The notes beneath the pieces were generated by a model that saw nothing but the letters and a program-made list of their open reading frames with translations, did no database searches and had not been told where the DNA came from. DNA of 64,000 nt from Saccharopolyspora montiporae (GTDB taxonomy: Bacteria; Actinomycetota; Actinomycetes; Mycobacteriales; Pseudonocardiaceae), in the NCBI RefSeq assembly GCF_015209505.1, contig NZ_JADEYC010000007.1:124001-188000 (forward strand). Direction: 5' to 3'. Position 1 is the first letter of the stretch, and each line of letters begins with the position of its first letter. Positions 26,581-33,761 of the stretch are shown here, in pieces. The position numbers and the translations under genes were made by a program.

Positions 26581-26639
26581 CGAGTCGCTCCTCCTCCTGC
26601 GACCGGTGCCGTAGCTCGCCCCCGACCCGTGAGGAACCG

Positions 26640-27008
26640 ATGCGCCGCACCCCGCTGGCCCCGCAGGACACCTACGACCTCTTCCTCGACCCGGCGCTGC
26701 GGCTGCCCTGGTTCTCGGTGACCGAGCTGCCGCAACGCCCGGCCGCGGACCAGCCGAGCTGGACGGTGGTGCTCACCGAGATCGACGACGGCGCTGCCAC
26801 GAACCGGTGTTCGGTCACCCACGAGGATGTGCTGCGCGCGGTCCGCGTGATTTCCCGGCGCCGGGGCAAGCGGTTGGTCTCCGCGCGGACCCGCGAGCGG
26901 TGCCGGGCCCTGATGGACCGCGGGCGCGGTGCGGTGGACCCGCGGACCGCCGACCAGGTTCTGCAGGTGGCCGCGTTCGGCGAGGCCCCGTACGGCCCGC
27001 GGCGGTGA
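26640..27008 (+). CDS. Hypothetical protein, 122 residues
   Basis: I do not recognise this protein. It has no signal or membrane segment. Residues of about 48-122 are helix-rich and basic, with EDVLRAVRVISRRRGKRLVSARTRERCRAL, and could fold as a small DNA-associated or regulatory domain. GAGGAACCG precedes the ATG at 26640. It is divergent from the BCCT gene and followed by the leader peptide of the ABC-F gene. Confidence 0.6.
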   Translation: MRRTPLAPQDTYDLFLDPALRLPWFSVTELPQRPAADQPSWTVVLTEIDDGAATNRCSVTHEDVLRAVRVISRRRGKRLVSARTRERCRALMDRGRGAVDPRTADQVLQVAAFGEAPYGPRR

Positions 27009-27054
27009 TCGCGGGTTGCGGCGAGCGCGGTCACGGTGCTCGGGCGACCGGTTC

Positions 27055-27063
27055 TGCTAACCT
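27055..27063 (+). promoter_or_regulatory. Extended -10 element for the ABC-F leader transcript
   Basis: TGCTAACCT is an extended -10 (TGn plus TAACCT, 27055-27063). The predicted start is at or just before the leader ATG at 27071, so the leader peptide is probably translated from a leaderless mRNA. The -35 region shows no good match. Confidence 0.5.
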
Positions 27064-27070
27064 CGCCGGT

Positions 27071-27091
27071 ATGCATCTCTACTTCCTCTGA
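27071..27091 (+). CDS. Six-residue leader peptide MHLYFL upstream of the ABC-F gene
   Basis: A complete six-codon reading frame, MHLYFL then TGA, lies 124 bases before the ABC-F start and just after an extended -10 element. Its size and bulky hydrophobic composition resemble regulatory leader peptides of ABC-F antibiotic resistance genes (from memory, the msrD leader is MYLIFM), on which drug-bound ribosomes stall. An intrinsic terminator follows at 27135-27172. Function is inferred from position and resemblance. Confidence 0.65.
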   Translation: MHLYFL

Positions 27092-27134
27092 CGACGGCGA
27101 CCCCGAGCCGCCCGGCGCGCGATGGCGCAGCCCT

Positions 27135-27172
27135 GGGCGCGGCTCGACGCATTCGCCGTTGCCCTTTTCTTG
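27135..27172 (+). terminator. Intrinsic terminator (attenuator) before the ABC-F gene
   Basis: GGGC(G)CGGC (27135-27143) pairs with GCCG(TT)GCCC (27155-27164) around an 11-base loop and is followed directly by TTTTCTT, a rare U tract for this GC-rich DNA. An alternative pairing of 27104-27113 with 27135-27146 (CGAGCCG with CGGCTCG plus CCC with GGG) would disrupt the terminator. Both fit ribosome-mediated attenuation; which one is the default cannot be decided by eye. Confidence 0.65.
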
Positions 27173-27214
27173 TCCGGGATCGCGCCATGCAGCGCGTCCC
27201 GTTTCGGAGGAAGC

Positions 27215-28843
27215 ATGTCTGCGGGTACTTCGCTGCCCTCGCGCGCCCGAGCACGGCTGAGCGCGACCGATTTGCATGTGGCGCGGGGGGCTCGACCCGT
27301 GCTGACCGGCGTGGACCTGAGCGTGTCCGCCGGTGACCGGCTGGGCGTGGTCGGCGAGAACGGTCGCGGCAAGACCACCCTGCTGCAGGTGCTGGCCGGC
27401 CGACTCACGCCCGATTCCGGCCGAGTGCACCGCACCGGCAGCACGGCGGTGGCCGATCAGGAGCTCCCCGCAAGCGGCACCGTCGGCGAGCTCATCGATG
27501 TCGAGCTCGCGCAGGTCCGCGTGGTGCTGGCCGAGCTCGATGCGGCCTCGCACGCGCTCGCCGAGCAGCGACCGGGTGCCGATGACGACTACGAGCGGGC
27601 GCTGGCCGCGGCCGAGGCGCTCGACGCCTGGGACGCCGACCGCCGGGTGCAGGTCTCGCTGGCGGCGCTGGACGCGGTGCAGGATCGGGACCGGCCGCTG
27701 GCCGAGCTCTCCGTCGGCCAGCGCTACCGGATCCGGCTCGCCTGCGTGCTCGGCGCGGGCTACGACCTGCTGCTGCTCGACGAACCGACCAATCACCTCG
27801 ATGCGGGCGGGCTCGCGCACCTGACCGAGCGGCTGCAGGCGCACCCGGGGGCGGCGGTGCTGGTCACCCACGACCGGGCGTTGCTGGCCGATACCGCCAC
27901 GGCCGTGCTCGACCTGGACCCGAGCATCGACGGCCGGTCCCGCACGTACGGCGGCGGCTACGCGGGATTCCGCGCGGGTCGGCGCGCCGAGCGGGAGCGG
28001 TGGGAAGCCGAGCACGACCGGCAGGAGGCGCGACGCGCCCGGTTGACCCGCGATCTGGACGCCGCCCGGGACCGGCTGGTCACCGGTTGGCGCCCGGACA
28101 AGGGAACCGGCAAGCACGCCCGTGCCACCCGGGCACCGGGCGTGGTGCGCGCGGTGCACCGGCGGCAGGAGGAGCTGGACGCGCACGCGGTCCCGATCCC
28201 GCAGCCGCCGCAACCGCTGCGGCTGCCCGCGCTGCCCACCCGTCCGGGGACCCTGCTGCGCGCCGTGGACGCGGCGGTCCCGGGCCGGTTCGCCGGACGG
28301 CACTCGGTGCGGCTGCGCTCCGGTGACCGCCTGGTGGTGACCGGGCCGAACGGCGCGGGCAAGTCGTCGCTGCTCGGCGTGCTGGCCGGCGCTCTGGTGC
28401 CGGATTCCGGCGCGGTGCACCGGACGAGCGGGGTGCGGGTGGGGCTGCTCGCGCAGGAGACGCGACTGCCGCAGCACCTCGTCGCCGCCGACGTCGTCGC
28501 GCGGGAGGTGGCGCGCCACGGGAACGATGACCCACCGGGTCCGGTCGAGCTGGGCCTGCTGGACGAGACGGCGCTGCGCCACCGGGTCGGTGAGCTGTCC
28601 GCGGGCCAGCGCCGGCGGCTGGACCTGGCCGTGCTGCTGGCCGGTTCGCCGCACATCGTGCTGTTCGACGAACCGACGAACCACCTGTCCCCCGCGCTGG
28701 TCGACGAGCTCATCGCCGGGTTGGCCGATACCGGCGCCGCGGTGGTGCTGGCCACGCACGACCGCCAGCTGCTTCGCGAGACCGCGGACTGGCCGCTGCT
28801 GCAGCTGGCACCGCATGCGCGGAGCGACGCGGAGCAGGGGTGA
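27215..28843 (+). CDS. ABC-F family ATPase, probable antibiotic resistance ribosome-protection protein
   Basis: A 542-residue protein with two ATPase domains and no membrane segments. Domain 1 has Walker A GENGRGKT (47-54), signature LSVGQ and LLLDEPTNHLD; domain 2 has GPNGAGKS, LSAGQ and VLFDEPTNHLS. Between them is a charged helical linker of about 80 residues (AGRRAERERWEAEHDRQEARRARL), the element that enters the ribosomal exit site in this family. Actinomycete ABC-F resistance proteins (macrolide, lincosamide or related drugs) have this layout. GGAGGA lies about 4 bases before the ATG at 27215. Expression is probably controlled by the leader peptide and terminator upstream. Confidence 0.9.
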   Translation: MSAGTSLPSRARARLSATDLHVARGARPVLTGVDLSVSAGDRLGVVGENGRGKTTLLQVLAGRLTPDSGRVHRTGSTAVADQELPASGTVGELIDVELAQVRVVLAELDAASHALAEQRPGADDDYERALAAAEALDAWDADRRVQVSLAALDAVQDRDRPLAELSVGQRYRIRLACVLGAGYDLLLLDEPTNHLDAGGLAHLTERLQAHPGAAVLVTHDRALLADTATAVLDLDPSIDGRSRTYGGGYAGFRAGRRAERERWEAEHDRQEARRARLTRDLDAARDRLVTGWRPDKGTGKHARATRAPGVVRAVHRRQEELDAHAVPIPQPPQPLRLPALPTRPGTLLRAVDAAVPGRFAGRHSVRLRSGDRLVVTGPNGAGKSSLLGVLAGALVPDSGAVHRTSGVRVGLLAQETRLPQHLVAADVVAREVARHGNDDPPGPVELGLLDETALRHRVGELSAGQRRRLDLAVLLAGSPHIVLFDEPTNHLSPALVDELIAGLADTGAAVVLATHDRQLLRETADWPLLQLAPHARSDAEQG

Positions 28844-28864
28844 GCACCGCGTCGGGAAGGGTCG

Positions 28865-29260
28865 TCAGCCGGCGGGGACTTCCACGACGGCGACGGTATT
28901 GCCGTCCGGATCCTGCACCATGAACATGTACGGCGTACCGGGCGAGCTCATCGGTTCGCTCGGGTCGACGCCGCCGACGGCGCTCAGCCGGGCGTGTTCC
29001 GCGGTGACATCGGCGGTCTCGACGCCGATCATGCCGCCGCCGGGCTGCCCGCCCATCGGCGGGTTGAGGGCCAAGCGGGTGCGCGATCCGGGCGGTGCCA
29101 CCTCAAGCCAACGCATCTCCCCGTTCTCGCCGAAGGCGGAGTCGGCGCGGACCTCGAACCCGAGCTTGCCGGTGTAGAACGCCAGTGCCGCGTCCTGGTC
29201 GGTGACGGAGAACATGACGACCCCGATGTTGGACACGGTGGTCGGTGTGGATTCGGTCAT
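28865..29260 (-). CDS. VOC-family (glyoxalase-like) protein
   Basis: A 131-residue vicinal-oxygen-chelate fold protein with paired beta-alpha-beta-beta-beta modules: VVMFSVTDQDAALAFYTGKLGFEVR in the first and PYMFMVQDPDGNTVAVVE in the second. Residues WLEVAPPGSRTRLAL fit the common actinobacterial glyoxalase/bleomycin-resistance-like group. The substrate is unknown. It is convergent with the ABC-F gene, with a gap of only 21 bases. Confidence 0.85.
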   Translation of the reverse strand: MTESTPTTVSNIGVVMFSVTDQDAALAFYTGKLGFEVRADSAFGENGEMRWLEVAPPGSRTRLALNPPMGGQPGGGMIGVETADVTAEHARLSAVGGVDPSEPMSSPGTPYMFMVQDPDGNTVAVVEVPAG

Positions 29261-29389
29261 GCGCCCAGAGTCGCACGGTCCGGCCGGTTGCGGCAGCTCG
29301 GGCGCGGCGGCGCCGAGCCGCGCACCGCCCGGCGGGCGGCCGGTGATATACAGCTGCCGGGAAGCAGCGCACGGCACGGGAGGCGGTTC

Positions 29390-29725
29390 GTGGGAACCAT
29401 CGAGTGGTCCGATTTCGACCGCGTGGAGCTGCGGGTCGGCACCGTGCTCAGCGCCGAACCGAACGCGGCCGCCCGCAAGCCGTCCTACGTGCTCACCGTC
29501 GACCTCGGCGCCGGTGACGTGCGCACCTCCAGCGCCCAACTCACGCAGCACTACCGACCGGAGGACCTCGTCGGCAGGCAGGTGCTGTGCGTGTGCAACT
29601 TCGCGCCGAAACGCGTGGCCGGGGTGAAATCGGAGGTCCTGGTCACCGGGGTGCACGACGCGGACGGCGCCGTCGTGCTGCCGACGTTCGAACACCCGGT
29701 TCCCGACGGCAGCCGGCTGGCGTGA
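29390..29725 (+). CDS. csaA: CsaA-like tRNA-binding-domain protein
   Basis: A 111-residue stand-alone tRNA-binding OB-fold of the CsaA type. Landmarks are FDRVELRVGTVLSAEPNAAARKPSYVLTVDLG, QLTQHYRPEDLVGRQVLCVCNF and KRVAGVKSEVLVTG. CsaA proteins are reported as small dimeric chaperone-like proteins with tRNA-binding surfaces. Start chosen at GTG 29390 with GGGAGG about seven bases upstream; earlier codons in the frame overlap the divergent VOC gene. Confidence 0.85.
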   Translation: MGTIEWSDFDRVELRVGTVLSAEPNAAARKPSYVLTVDLGAGDVRTSSAQLTQHYRPEDLVGRQVLCVCNFAPKRVAGVKSEVLVTGVHDADGAVVLPTFEHPVPDGSRLA

Positions 29726-29732
29726 TCCGCGG

Positions 29733-30548
29733 CTACGCGGTGGCCGCCAGCGAGTACATCAACGGCAGCCGGGCGGATCCGTCAGGGTAGCCGAACCGAG
29801 TGCCGCGGGCGGTCAGTGCGCCGTAGCGCTGGAACGGGATCGTGTCGTGCTCGTGCACGAATTCGATCCGCAGCCCGGCGGCGGCGATCGCGCTGAGCAC
29901 GTCGCCGAGCGTGTGGTGCCATTCGGTGGCGGTGTTGTGCGCGGTCTCGGCGGTCCAGTCGGCGTAGGAGCCCGGCGAGTCGTAGGTGCGCGCCTCGCGC
30001 CCGAAGTAGTCGCGCACGGCCGAGGTTCCGTGCTCGTCGTCGAGAACCTCGGTCAGCGGGTGGAATTCGGCGAGGTACAACCGCCCGCCGGGCCGCAGCA
30101 GCATCGCCGCGGTGCGTGCCCACCGGTCGATGGCCGGGAGCCACATGAGGGCGCCGTTGCCGGTGTAGACGAGGTCGAACTCGTTGTGCCCCAAGACTTC
30201 TGCGGCATCCAGCGCATCGGCGACCACGAACTCGGCGCGATCGGCGGCACCGATCTCCGTGGCCAGTTCGGTGGCCCGCTCGATGGCCGGGGCCGAGAAG
30301 TCCACGCCGGTCACCCGCGCGCCGCGCCGGGCCCAGGACAGCGTGTCCAGCCCGATGTGGCACTGCAGGTGCACGAGGTCGAGCCCGGTGACGTCCCCGA
30401 CCTCGTTGAGCTGGAACGCATCGAGATCCTCGTCGCCGGACCGGAACCCGTCCAGGTCGTAGAAGGAGCTCGCGGCGTTGATCGGGACCCGCTCGTCCCA
30501 GAGCCGCCGGTTGTCGGCGACCCGCCCGGATTCCTCGCTCTCGCGCAT
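29733..30548 (-). CDS. SAM-dependent methyltransferase (class I)
   Basis: A 271-residue methyltransferase. Motif I is LVHLQCHIGLDTLSWARRGARVTGVDFS (about 58-85), followed by AEFVVADALDA and FDLVYTGNGALMWL in the positions of motifs II and III, then LLRPGGRLYLAEFHPL. This is the common actinobacterial group with an LQCHIGLDT motif I. The substrate is unknown. It is convergent with csaA. Confidence 0.88.
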   Translation of the reverse strand: MRESEESGRVADNRRLWDERVPINAASSFYDLDGFRSGDEDLDAFQLNEVGDVTGLDLVHLQCHIGLDTLSWARRGARVTGVDFSAPAIERATELATEIGAADRAEFVVADALDAAEVLGHNEFDLVYTGNGALMWLPAIDRWARTAAMLLRPGGRLYLAEFHPLTEVLDDEHGTSAVRDYFGREARTYDSPGSYADWTAETAHNTATEWHHTLGDVLSAIAAAGLRIEFVHEHDTIPFQRYGALTARGTRFGYPDGSARLPLMYSLAATA

Positions 30549-30634
30549 GTCCGGATCTTAGGAGACGCCGAGCGGCACCGAGACGACGACCGGGCCGCGG
30601 CGCGGGGACGGGTCGGCCGGTACCGGATTCCTCG

Positions 30635-31903
30635 TCACCGCCCGCCGTCCGTCGCGTCGGGTGCCGCTGCCCCCGGTCGCCGGCGGCCGACGCACCAGAC
30701 CGCGGCGATGGCCGGCGCCACCGCGGCGGCCGCGACGGTGGTGACCGCAGAGGTGGCGGTCTCCAGCGACCAGCGGAGGGTCAGCGCACCGACGATCACG
30801 GCCGGGCACCCGGATCCCAGGTAGAAGGCCACGTAGGCGGCGGCGGTGACCCCGGCGCGCTGCGGTGCGGGTGCGACCGCACCGACCGCGGCGGCAGCAC
30901 CTCCGTAGGTCAGCCCGTGCCCGAGCCCGGCGATCACCGCCGCGGTGAGGGTGAGCAGGACCGAGCCAGCCGCGGTGCCGGCGAGGATCGCGAGGCTGAC
31001 CAGCAGACCGCCCAGGCCGACCAGCTGCGCCCACCTCTCCCCCGCGCGTGCCACGAGCGGCTGCACCAGCATCGAGCAGATCAGCACCGCACCGAGGATG
31101 CTGCCCGGCACCGCGGTCCCGGTCTGCCCGGACCGCGCCAGTAGGGCGGGGATGACTGCGAGGAACAGCCCGGCGACCGTCCAGGCGAGGAAGCCGCTGG
31201 CCGCCGCCGCGCTGAACCGGAGCCGCATCCCGCGCGGGATGCGCGGGCGGGCCGGGCGCCAGCGCGGGCCGGAACCGTGCCCGCCCGGGACACGGGTGGC
31301 CACGAGGTACCAGCCGAGGGCGAGCAGCCCGAGCACGACCAGGTGCGGCAGAACCCGTGGCCACGGGGCGAATTCGGCCAGCAGGCCACCGGCCACCGGT
31401 CCCGCGGCCGTTCCGCCGAGGAAGGCGGCGCTGGCCAGGGCGGCGCGCTGCGCGTAGCTCCCGTTCGCGCGGGTGATCAGTTCGGTCGCCGCGCCGGTGG
31501 CCGCGCCCAGGGCGAACCCCTGGGCCGCGCGGCCGGCCAGTAGCCATTCCGGTCCTGACGCCAGGGCGAAGCAGGCCGAGCCGAACGCGGCGGCCAGGAC
31601 CGCGGCGCGCAGGACCGGTCGTGGACCGAGGGCGTCCGCGGCGGGACCGAGCAGCAGCAGCGCCGGCGCGCTGACCAGTGCGAACATCGCGTAGACGAGC
31701 GTCATCGTGAGGTCGCTCATGCCGAGCGCCTGCTGGTAGGCGGGATACAGCGGGCTGGGCAGGTAGGCGCCCGCGGTGAGCACGACCAACAGGTAGGCAC
31801 CGGTCGGCGCCGCGCCCGGCCGGGGTCGCGGAACCGGTTCGCGGGCAGGAGCGATCGCGCGGGCGGCGGCAATGTCGCGGGCGGGGGGCTGCGTCAGCGT
31901 CAC
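30635..31903 (-). CDS. MFS transporter, drug:proton antiporter-like
   Basis: A 422-residue, 12-helix MFS protein. The early loop has GPAADALGPRPVLRAAVLAAA in the motif A position, and GRAAQGFALGAATGAATELI is the motif-C-like helix of exporters. The product probably exports small hydrophobic compounds. The GTG at 31903 is the best available start, although GGAGG lies only one base before it; the mRNA could be leaderless. It is divergent from a LysR gene with an operator-like repeat between them. Confidence 0.8.
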   Translation of the reverse strand: MTLTQPPARDIAAARAIAPAREPVPRPRPGAAPTGAYLLVVLTAGAYLPSPLYPAYQQALGMSDLTMTLVYAMFALVSAPALLLLGPAADALGPRPVLRAAVLAAAFGSACFALASGPEWLLAGRAAQGFALGAATGAATELITRANGSYAQRAALASAAFLGGTAAGPVAGGLLAEFAPWPRVLPHLVVLGLLALGWYLVATRVPGGHGSGPRWRPARPRIPRGMRLRFSAAAASGFLAWTVAGLFLAVIPALLARSGQTGTAVPGSILGAVLICSMLVQPLVARAGERWAQLVGLGGLLVSLAILAGTAAGSVLLTLTAAVIAGLGHGLTYGGAAAAVGAVAPAPQRAGVTAAAYVAFYLGSGCPAVIVGALTLRWSLETATSAVTTVAAAAVAPAIAAVWCVGRRRPGAAAPDATDGGR

Positions 31904-31930
31904 GCCTCCGAGCTTGGCCGCGCAGCTGTG

Positions 31931-31944
31931 TTGACCACAATCAA
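31931..31944. promoter_or_regulatory. LysR-type box (TTGA-N6-TCAA)
   Basis: TTGA and TCAA form an inverted repeat with a six-base centre (31931-31944), which also satisfies the T-N11-A rule of LTTR sites. It lies in the 74-base spacer between the MFS gene and lysR, and so probably is the recognition site of this LysR. Confidence 0.55.
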
Positions 31945-31977
31945 ATGCTTTTCGAGCGGATCATGCAGAATGGTTGC

Positions 31978-32898
31978 ATGATTGACGGCAAGCTGAAGGT
32001 CCTGCAGATGGTGGCCCGCTACGGCACGGTCACCGCTGCCGCGCAGGCACTGCACTACACGCCGTCGGCCGTCTCCTACCAGCTGCGTCAGCTGGCCGAG
32101 GAGCTCGGCGTCGAACTGGTGCGGCCCGCCGGGCGCGGGATCCAGCTGACGAGCGCGGCCGGGATCGTGCTCCAGCACGCCGATGCGCTGCACGCGCAGG
32201 CCGAGCTGCTCTACAGCGAACTGGCCGCGGACGAGGCCGAACCGGCCGGCTCGGTCACGGTGTGCGGGTTCTCCACCGCCGCCACCCACCTGCTGCCGCC
32301 CGCGGCGTCGGCGCTGCGCGAGCGCTTCCCGCAGGTGCGGGTGCGGCTCATCGAGGCGGAGCCCGCCCGGTGCTTCGACCTGCTGCTGTCCGGGGAGGCC
32401 GATCTGGCCCTGGTGATCAGCACCGCCGACACCCCGCCGACCTCGGACGAGCGCTTCGAGCAGCGGCGCCTGCTCGACGACCCGCTGGACCTGGTGGTGC
32501 CCGCCGACCACCCGCTGACCCGGCAGAAACGGGTCACCCTCGCCGATGCGACCGACGAGTCGTGGATCGTCGGGAGCCCGGGAGGCACCTACCACCACCT
32601 CGTGCTCAGCGCCTGCACGGCCGCCGGCTTCACACCCGGTATCGAGCATTATGCCGATGAGTGGAACACCGGAACTGCCCTCGTGGCACGAGGTTTCGGT
32701 ATCATCTTGGTTCCGCGGCTGGCGCAGCTGGACCAGGACCGGACCGTGGCACGCATCCCCCTGCACGGCGAGCCGGCGCCCGCGCGGCGCATCGTGGCCG
32801 CGACCCGGCGCGGCCGCAGCACCCATCCCGTCGTCGCCGCGGCGATGTCCACGATCGGCAGCATCGCGGAGGAACTCCTCCCCCGGCCGACCGGCTGA
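31978..32898 (+). CDS. LysR-family transcriptional regulator
   Basis: A 306-residue LTTR. The N-terminal winged helix reads MIDGKLKVLQMVARYGTVTAAAQALHYTPSAVSYQLRQL, a subgroup with the YTPSAVS recognition helix. The effector domain covers about 90-300, including FDLLLSGEADLALV. I chose ATG 31978; an upstream ATG at 31945 overlaps the operator-like repeat. The divergent MFS exporter is the obvious target. Confidence 0.88.
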   Translation: MIDGKLKVLQMVARYGTVTAAAQALHYTPSAVSYQLRQLAEELGVELVRPAGRGIQLTSAAGIVLQHADALHAQAELLYSELAADEAEPAGSVTVCGFSTAATHLLPPAASALRERFPQVRVRLIEAEPARCFDLLLSGEADLALVISTADTPPTSDERFEQRRLLDDPLDLVVPADHPLTRQKRVTLADATDESWIVGSPGGTYHHLVLSACTAAGFTPGIEHYADEWNTGTALVARGFGIILVPRLAQLDQDRTVARIPLHGEPAPARRIVAATRRGRSTHPVVAAAMSTIGSIAEELLPRPTG

Positions 32899-33236
32899 GC
32901 CGATCCGGCAGCCAAGACCGGGCGGACCGCCGCGGGACGCGGCATCGTCCGTCCATTTCGGACTTCGGCGGCGTGCACCTGAGCAGCGTGGAGATTCCGC
33001 CGCCCTCCCGGGAAACCGGGGCGGTCCACGGTAGGAGATCGCGCGGCATCGGAGCGAACGACGCCACCGGATGAGGTGATCTTGCGTCAGCGCCGCCGCC
33101 CGGGGGCCGCTGCGCACCGAACGTGCCGGGGCGACCGCAGAACCGAGAATTCCAGGTCATGGGCGCGAACATCGTTCATATCAGCGCGTTTTCACCCCAC
33201 CGGGGGCCTTACCCGGGCTGCTAACGTCCGCCGAAG
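32899..33236. other. Intergenic region with a hairpin and possible promoter
   Basis: No gene is supported in these 338 bases. A short hairpin, GCCGCG (32929-32934) with CGCGGC (32938-32943), may end the lysR transcript. Near the right end TAACGT at 33222-33227 could be a -10 element for a leaderless small ORF at 33237; its -35 is poor. Confidence 0.4.
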
Positions 33237-33404
33237 ATGATCAATCACGTTCGACCGCGGACGCGGCTTTCCGGAATATTCCGGGACCAGGAGGTGGACA
33301 CCGCAGTGCTCGACCGCACCACCGCCGCGCAGCCGATCCCGGCATCGCCCGACCCGGAACCATCCGTCCGCCGCCCCGCGCACCGGTTTCCGGACGCGCG
33401 GTGA
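33237..33404 (+). CDS. Possible small protein, 55 residues
   Basis: An uncertain ORF starting MINHVRPRTRLSGIFRDQEV and rich in Pro and Arg toward the end (PIPASPDPEPSVRRPAHRFP). A -10-like TAACGT lies ten bases before the ATG, which would give a nearly leaderless mRNA. A GTG at 33306 preceded by AGGAGG at eleven bases is a shorter alternative. A perfect palindrome CCGGAATATTCCGG lies inside it at 33271-33284. No family is recognised. Confidence 0.3.
   Translation: MINHVRPRTRLSGIFRDQEVDTAVLDRTTAAQPIPASPDPEPSVRRPAHRFPDAR
33271..33284. promoter_or_regulatory. 14-base perfect palindrome CCGGAATATTCCGG
   Basis: A perfect 14-base dyad with an AT-rich core in DNA of about 70 percent GC lies 170 bases upstream of the small secreted protein gene and just before an AGGAGG sequence. 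It looks like a repressor or activator site. No regulator is adjacent on the right side; the LysR at 31978 is the nearest. Confidence 0.4.
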
Positions 33405-33455
33405 CCGGCGGACGCGCTCCGCGTGGTCGAACCGCTTTCGATGGAGGCAATCCTG

Positions 33456-33761
33456 ATGCAGTGCAAGTACGTGCTGTCCGCGCTGTTCGCCGCAGCCGCC
33501 GCGGTCGCTGCCGTGCCGACCGGTGCGGCGTTCGCCGCGAGCGGTCACGTGGCGGTGTTCGAGACCGAAGTCCAACCGCTGACGACCTACGAATCGCCGA
33601 GCGGTTGCGAGAAGCTCCCGCCCGCCGCGCACGTGCTCACCAACGAGACCGACCGGCCGGTGCGCATCTACGCGGACCCGTTCTGTGTGACCCCGGGGCT
33701 GGAAGTCCAGCCCGGGCACGGCTCGCACGTCGCACCGGGCAGCGGGAGCTTCTCGGCGTGA
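33456..33761 (+). CDS. Small secreted protein, 101 residues
   Basis: A secretory protein with a signal peptide MQCKYVLSALFAAAAAVAAV and a likely cleavage after AFA near residue 27. The mature part is about 75 residues with two cysteines (PSGCEKLPP and DPFCVTPG) that could form a disulfide, and it looks beta-rich: VFETEVQPLTTYESP, VLTNETDRPVRIYADPFC. This resembles small actinomycete exported proteins of unknown role. GGAGG lies eight bases before the ATG. The stop overlaps the next gene start (GTGA). Confidence 0.75.
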   Translation: MQCKYVLSALFAAAAAVAAVPTGAAFAASGHVAVFETEVQPLTTYESPSGCEKLPPAAHVLTNETDRPVRIYADPFCVTPGLEVQPGHGSHVAPGSGSFSA

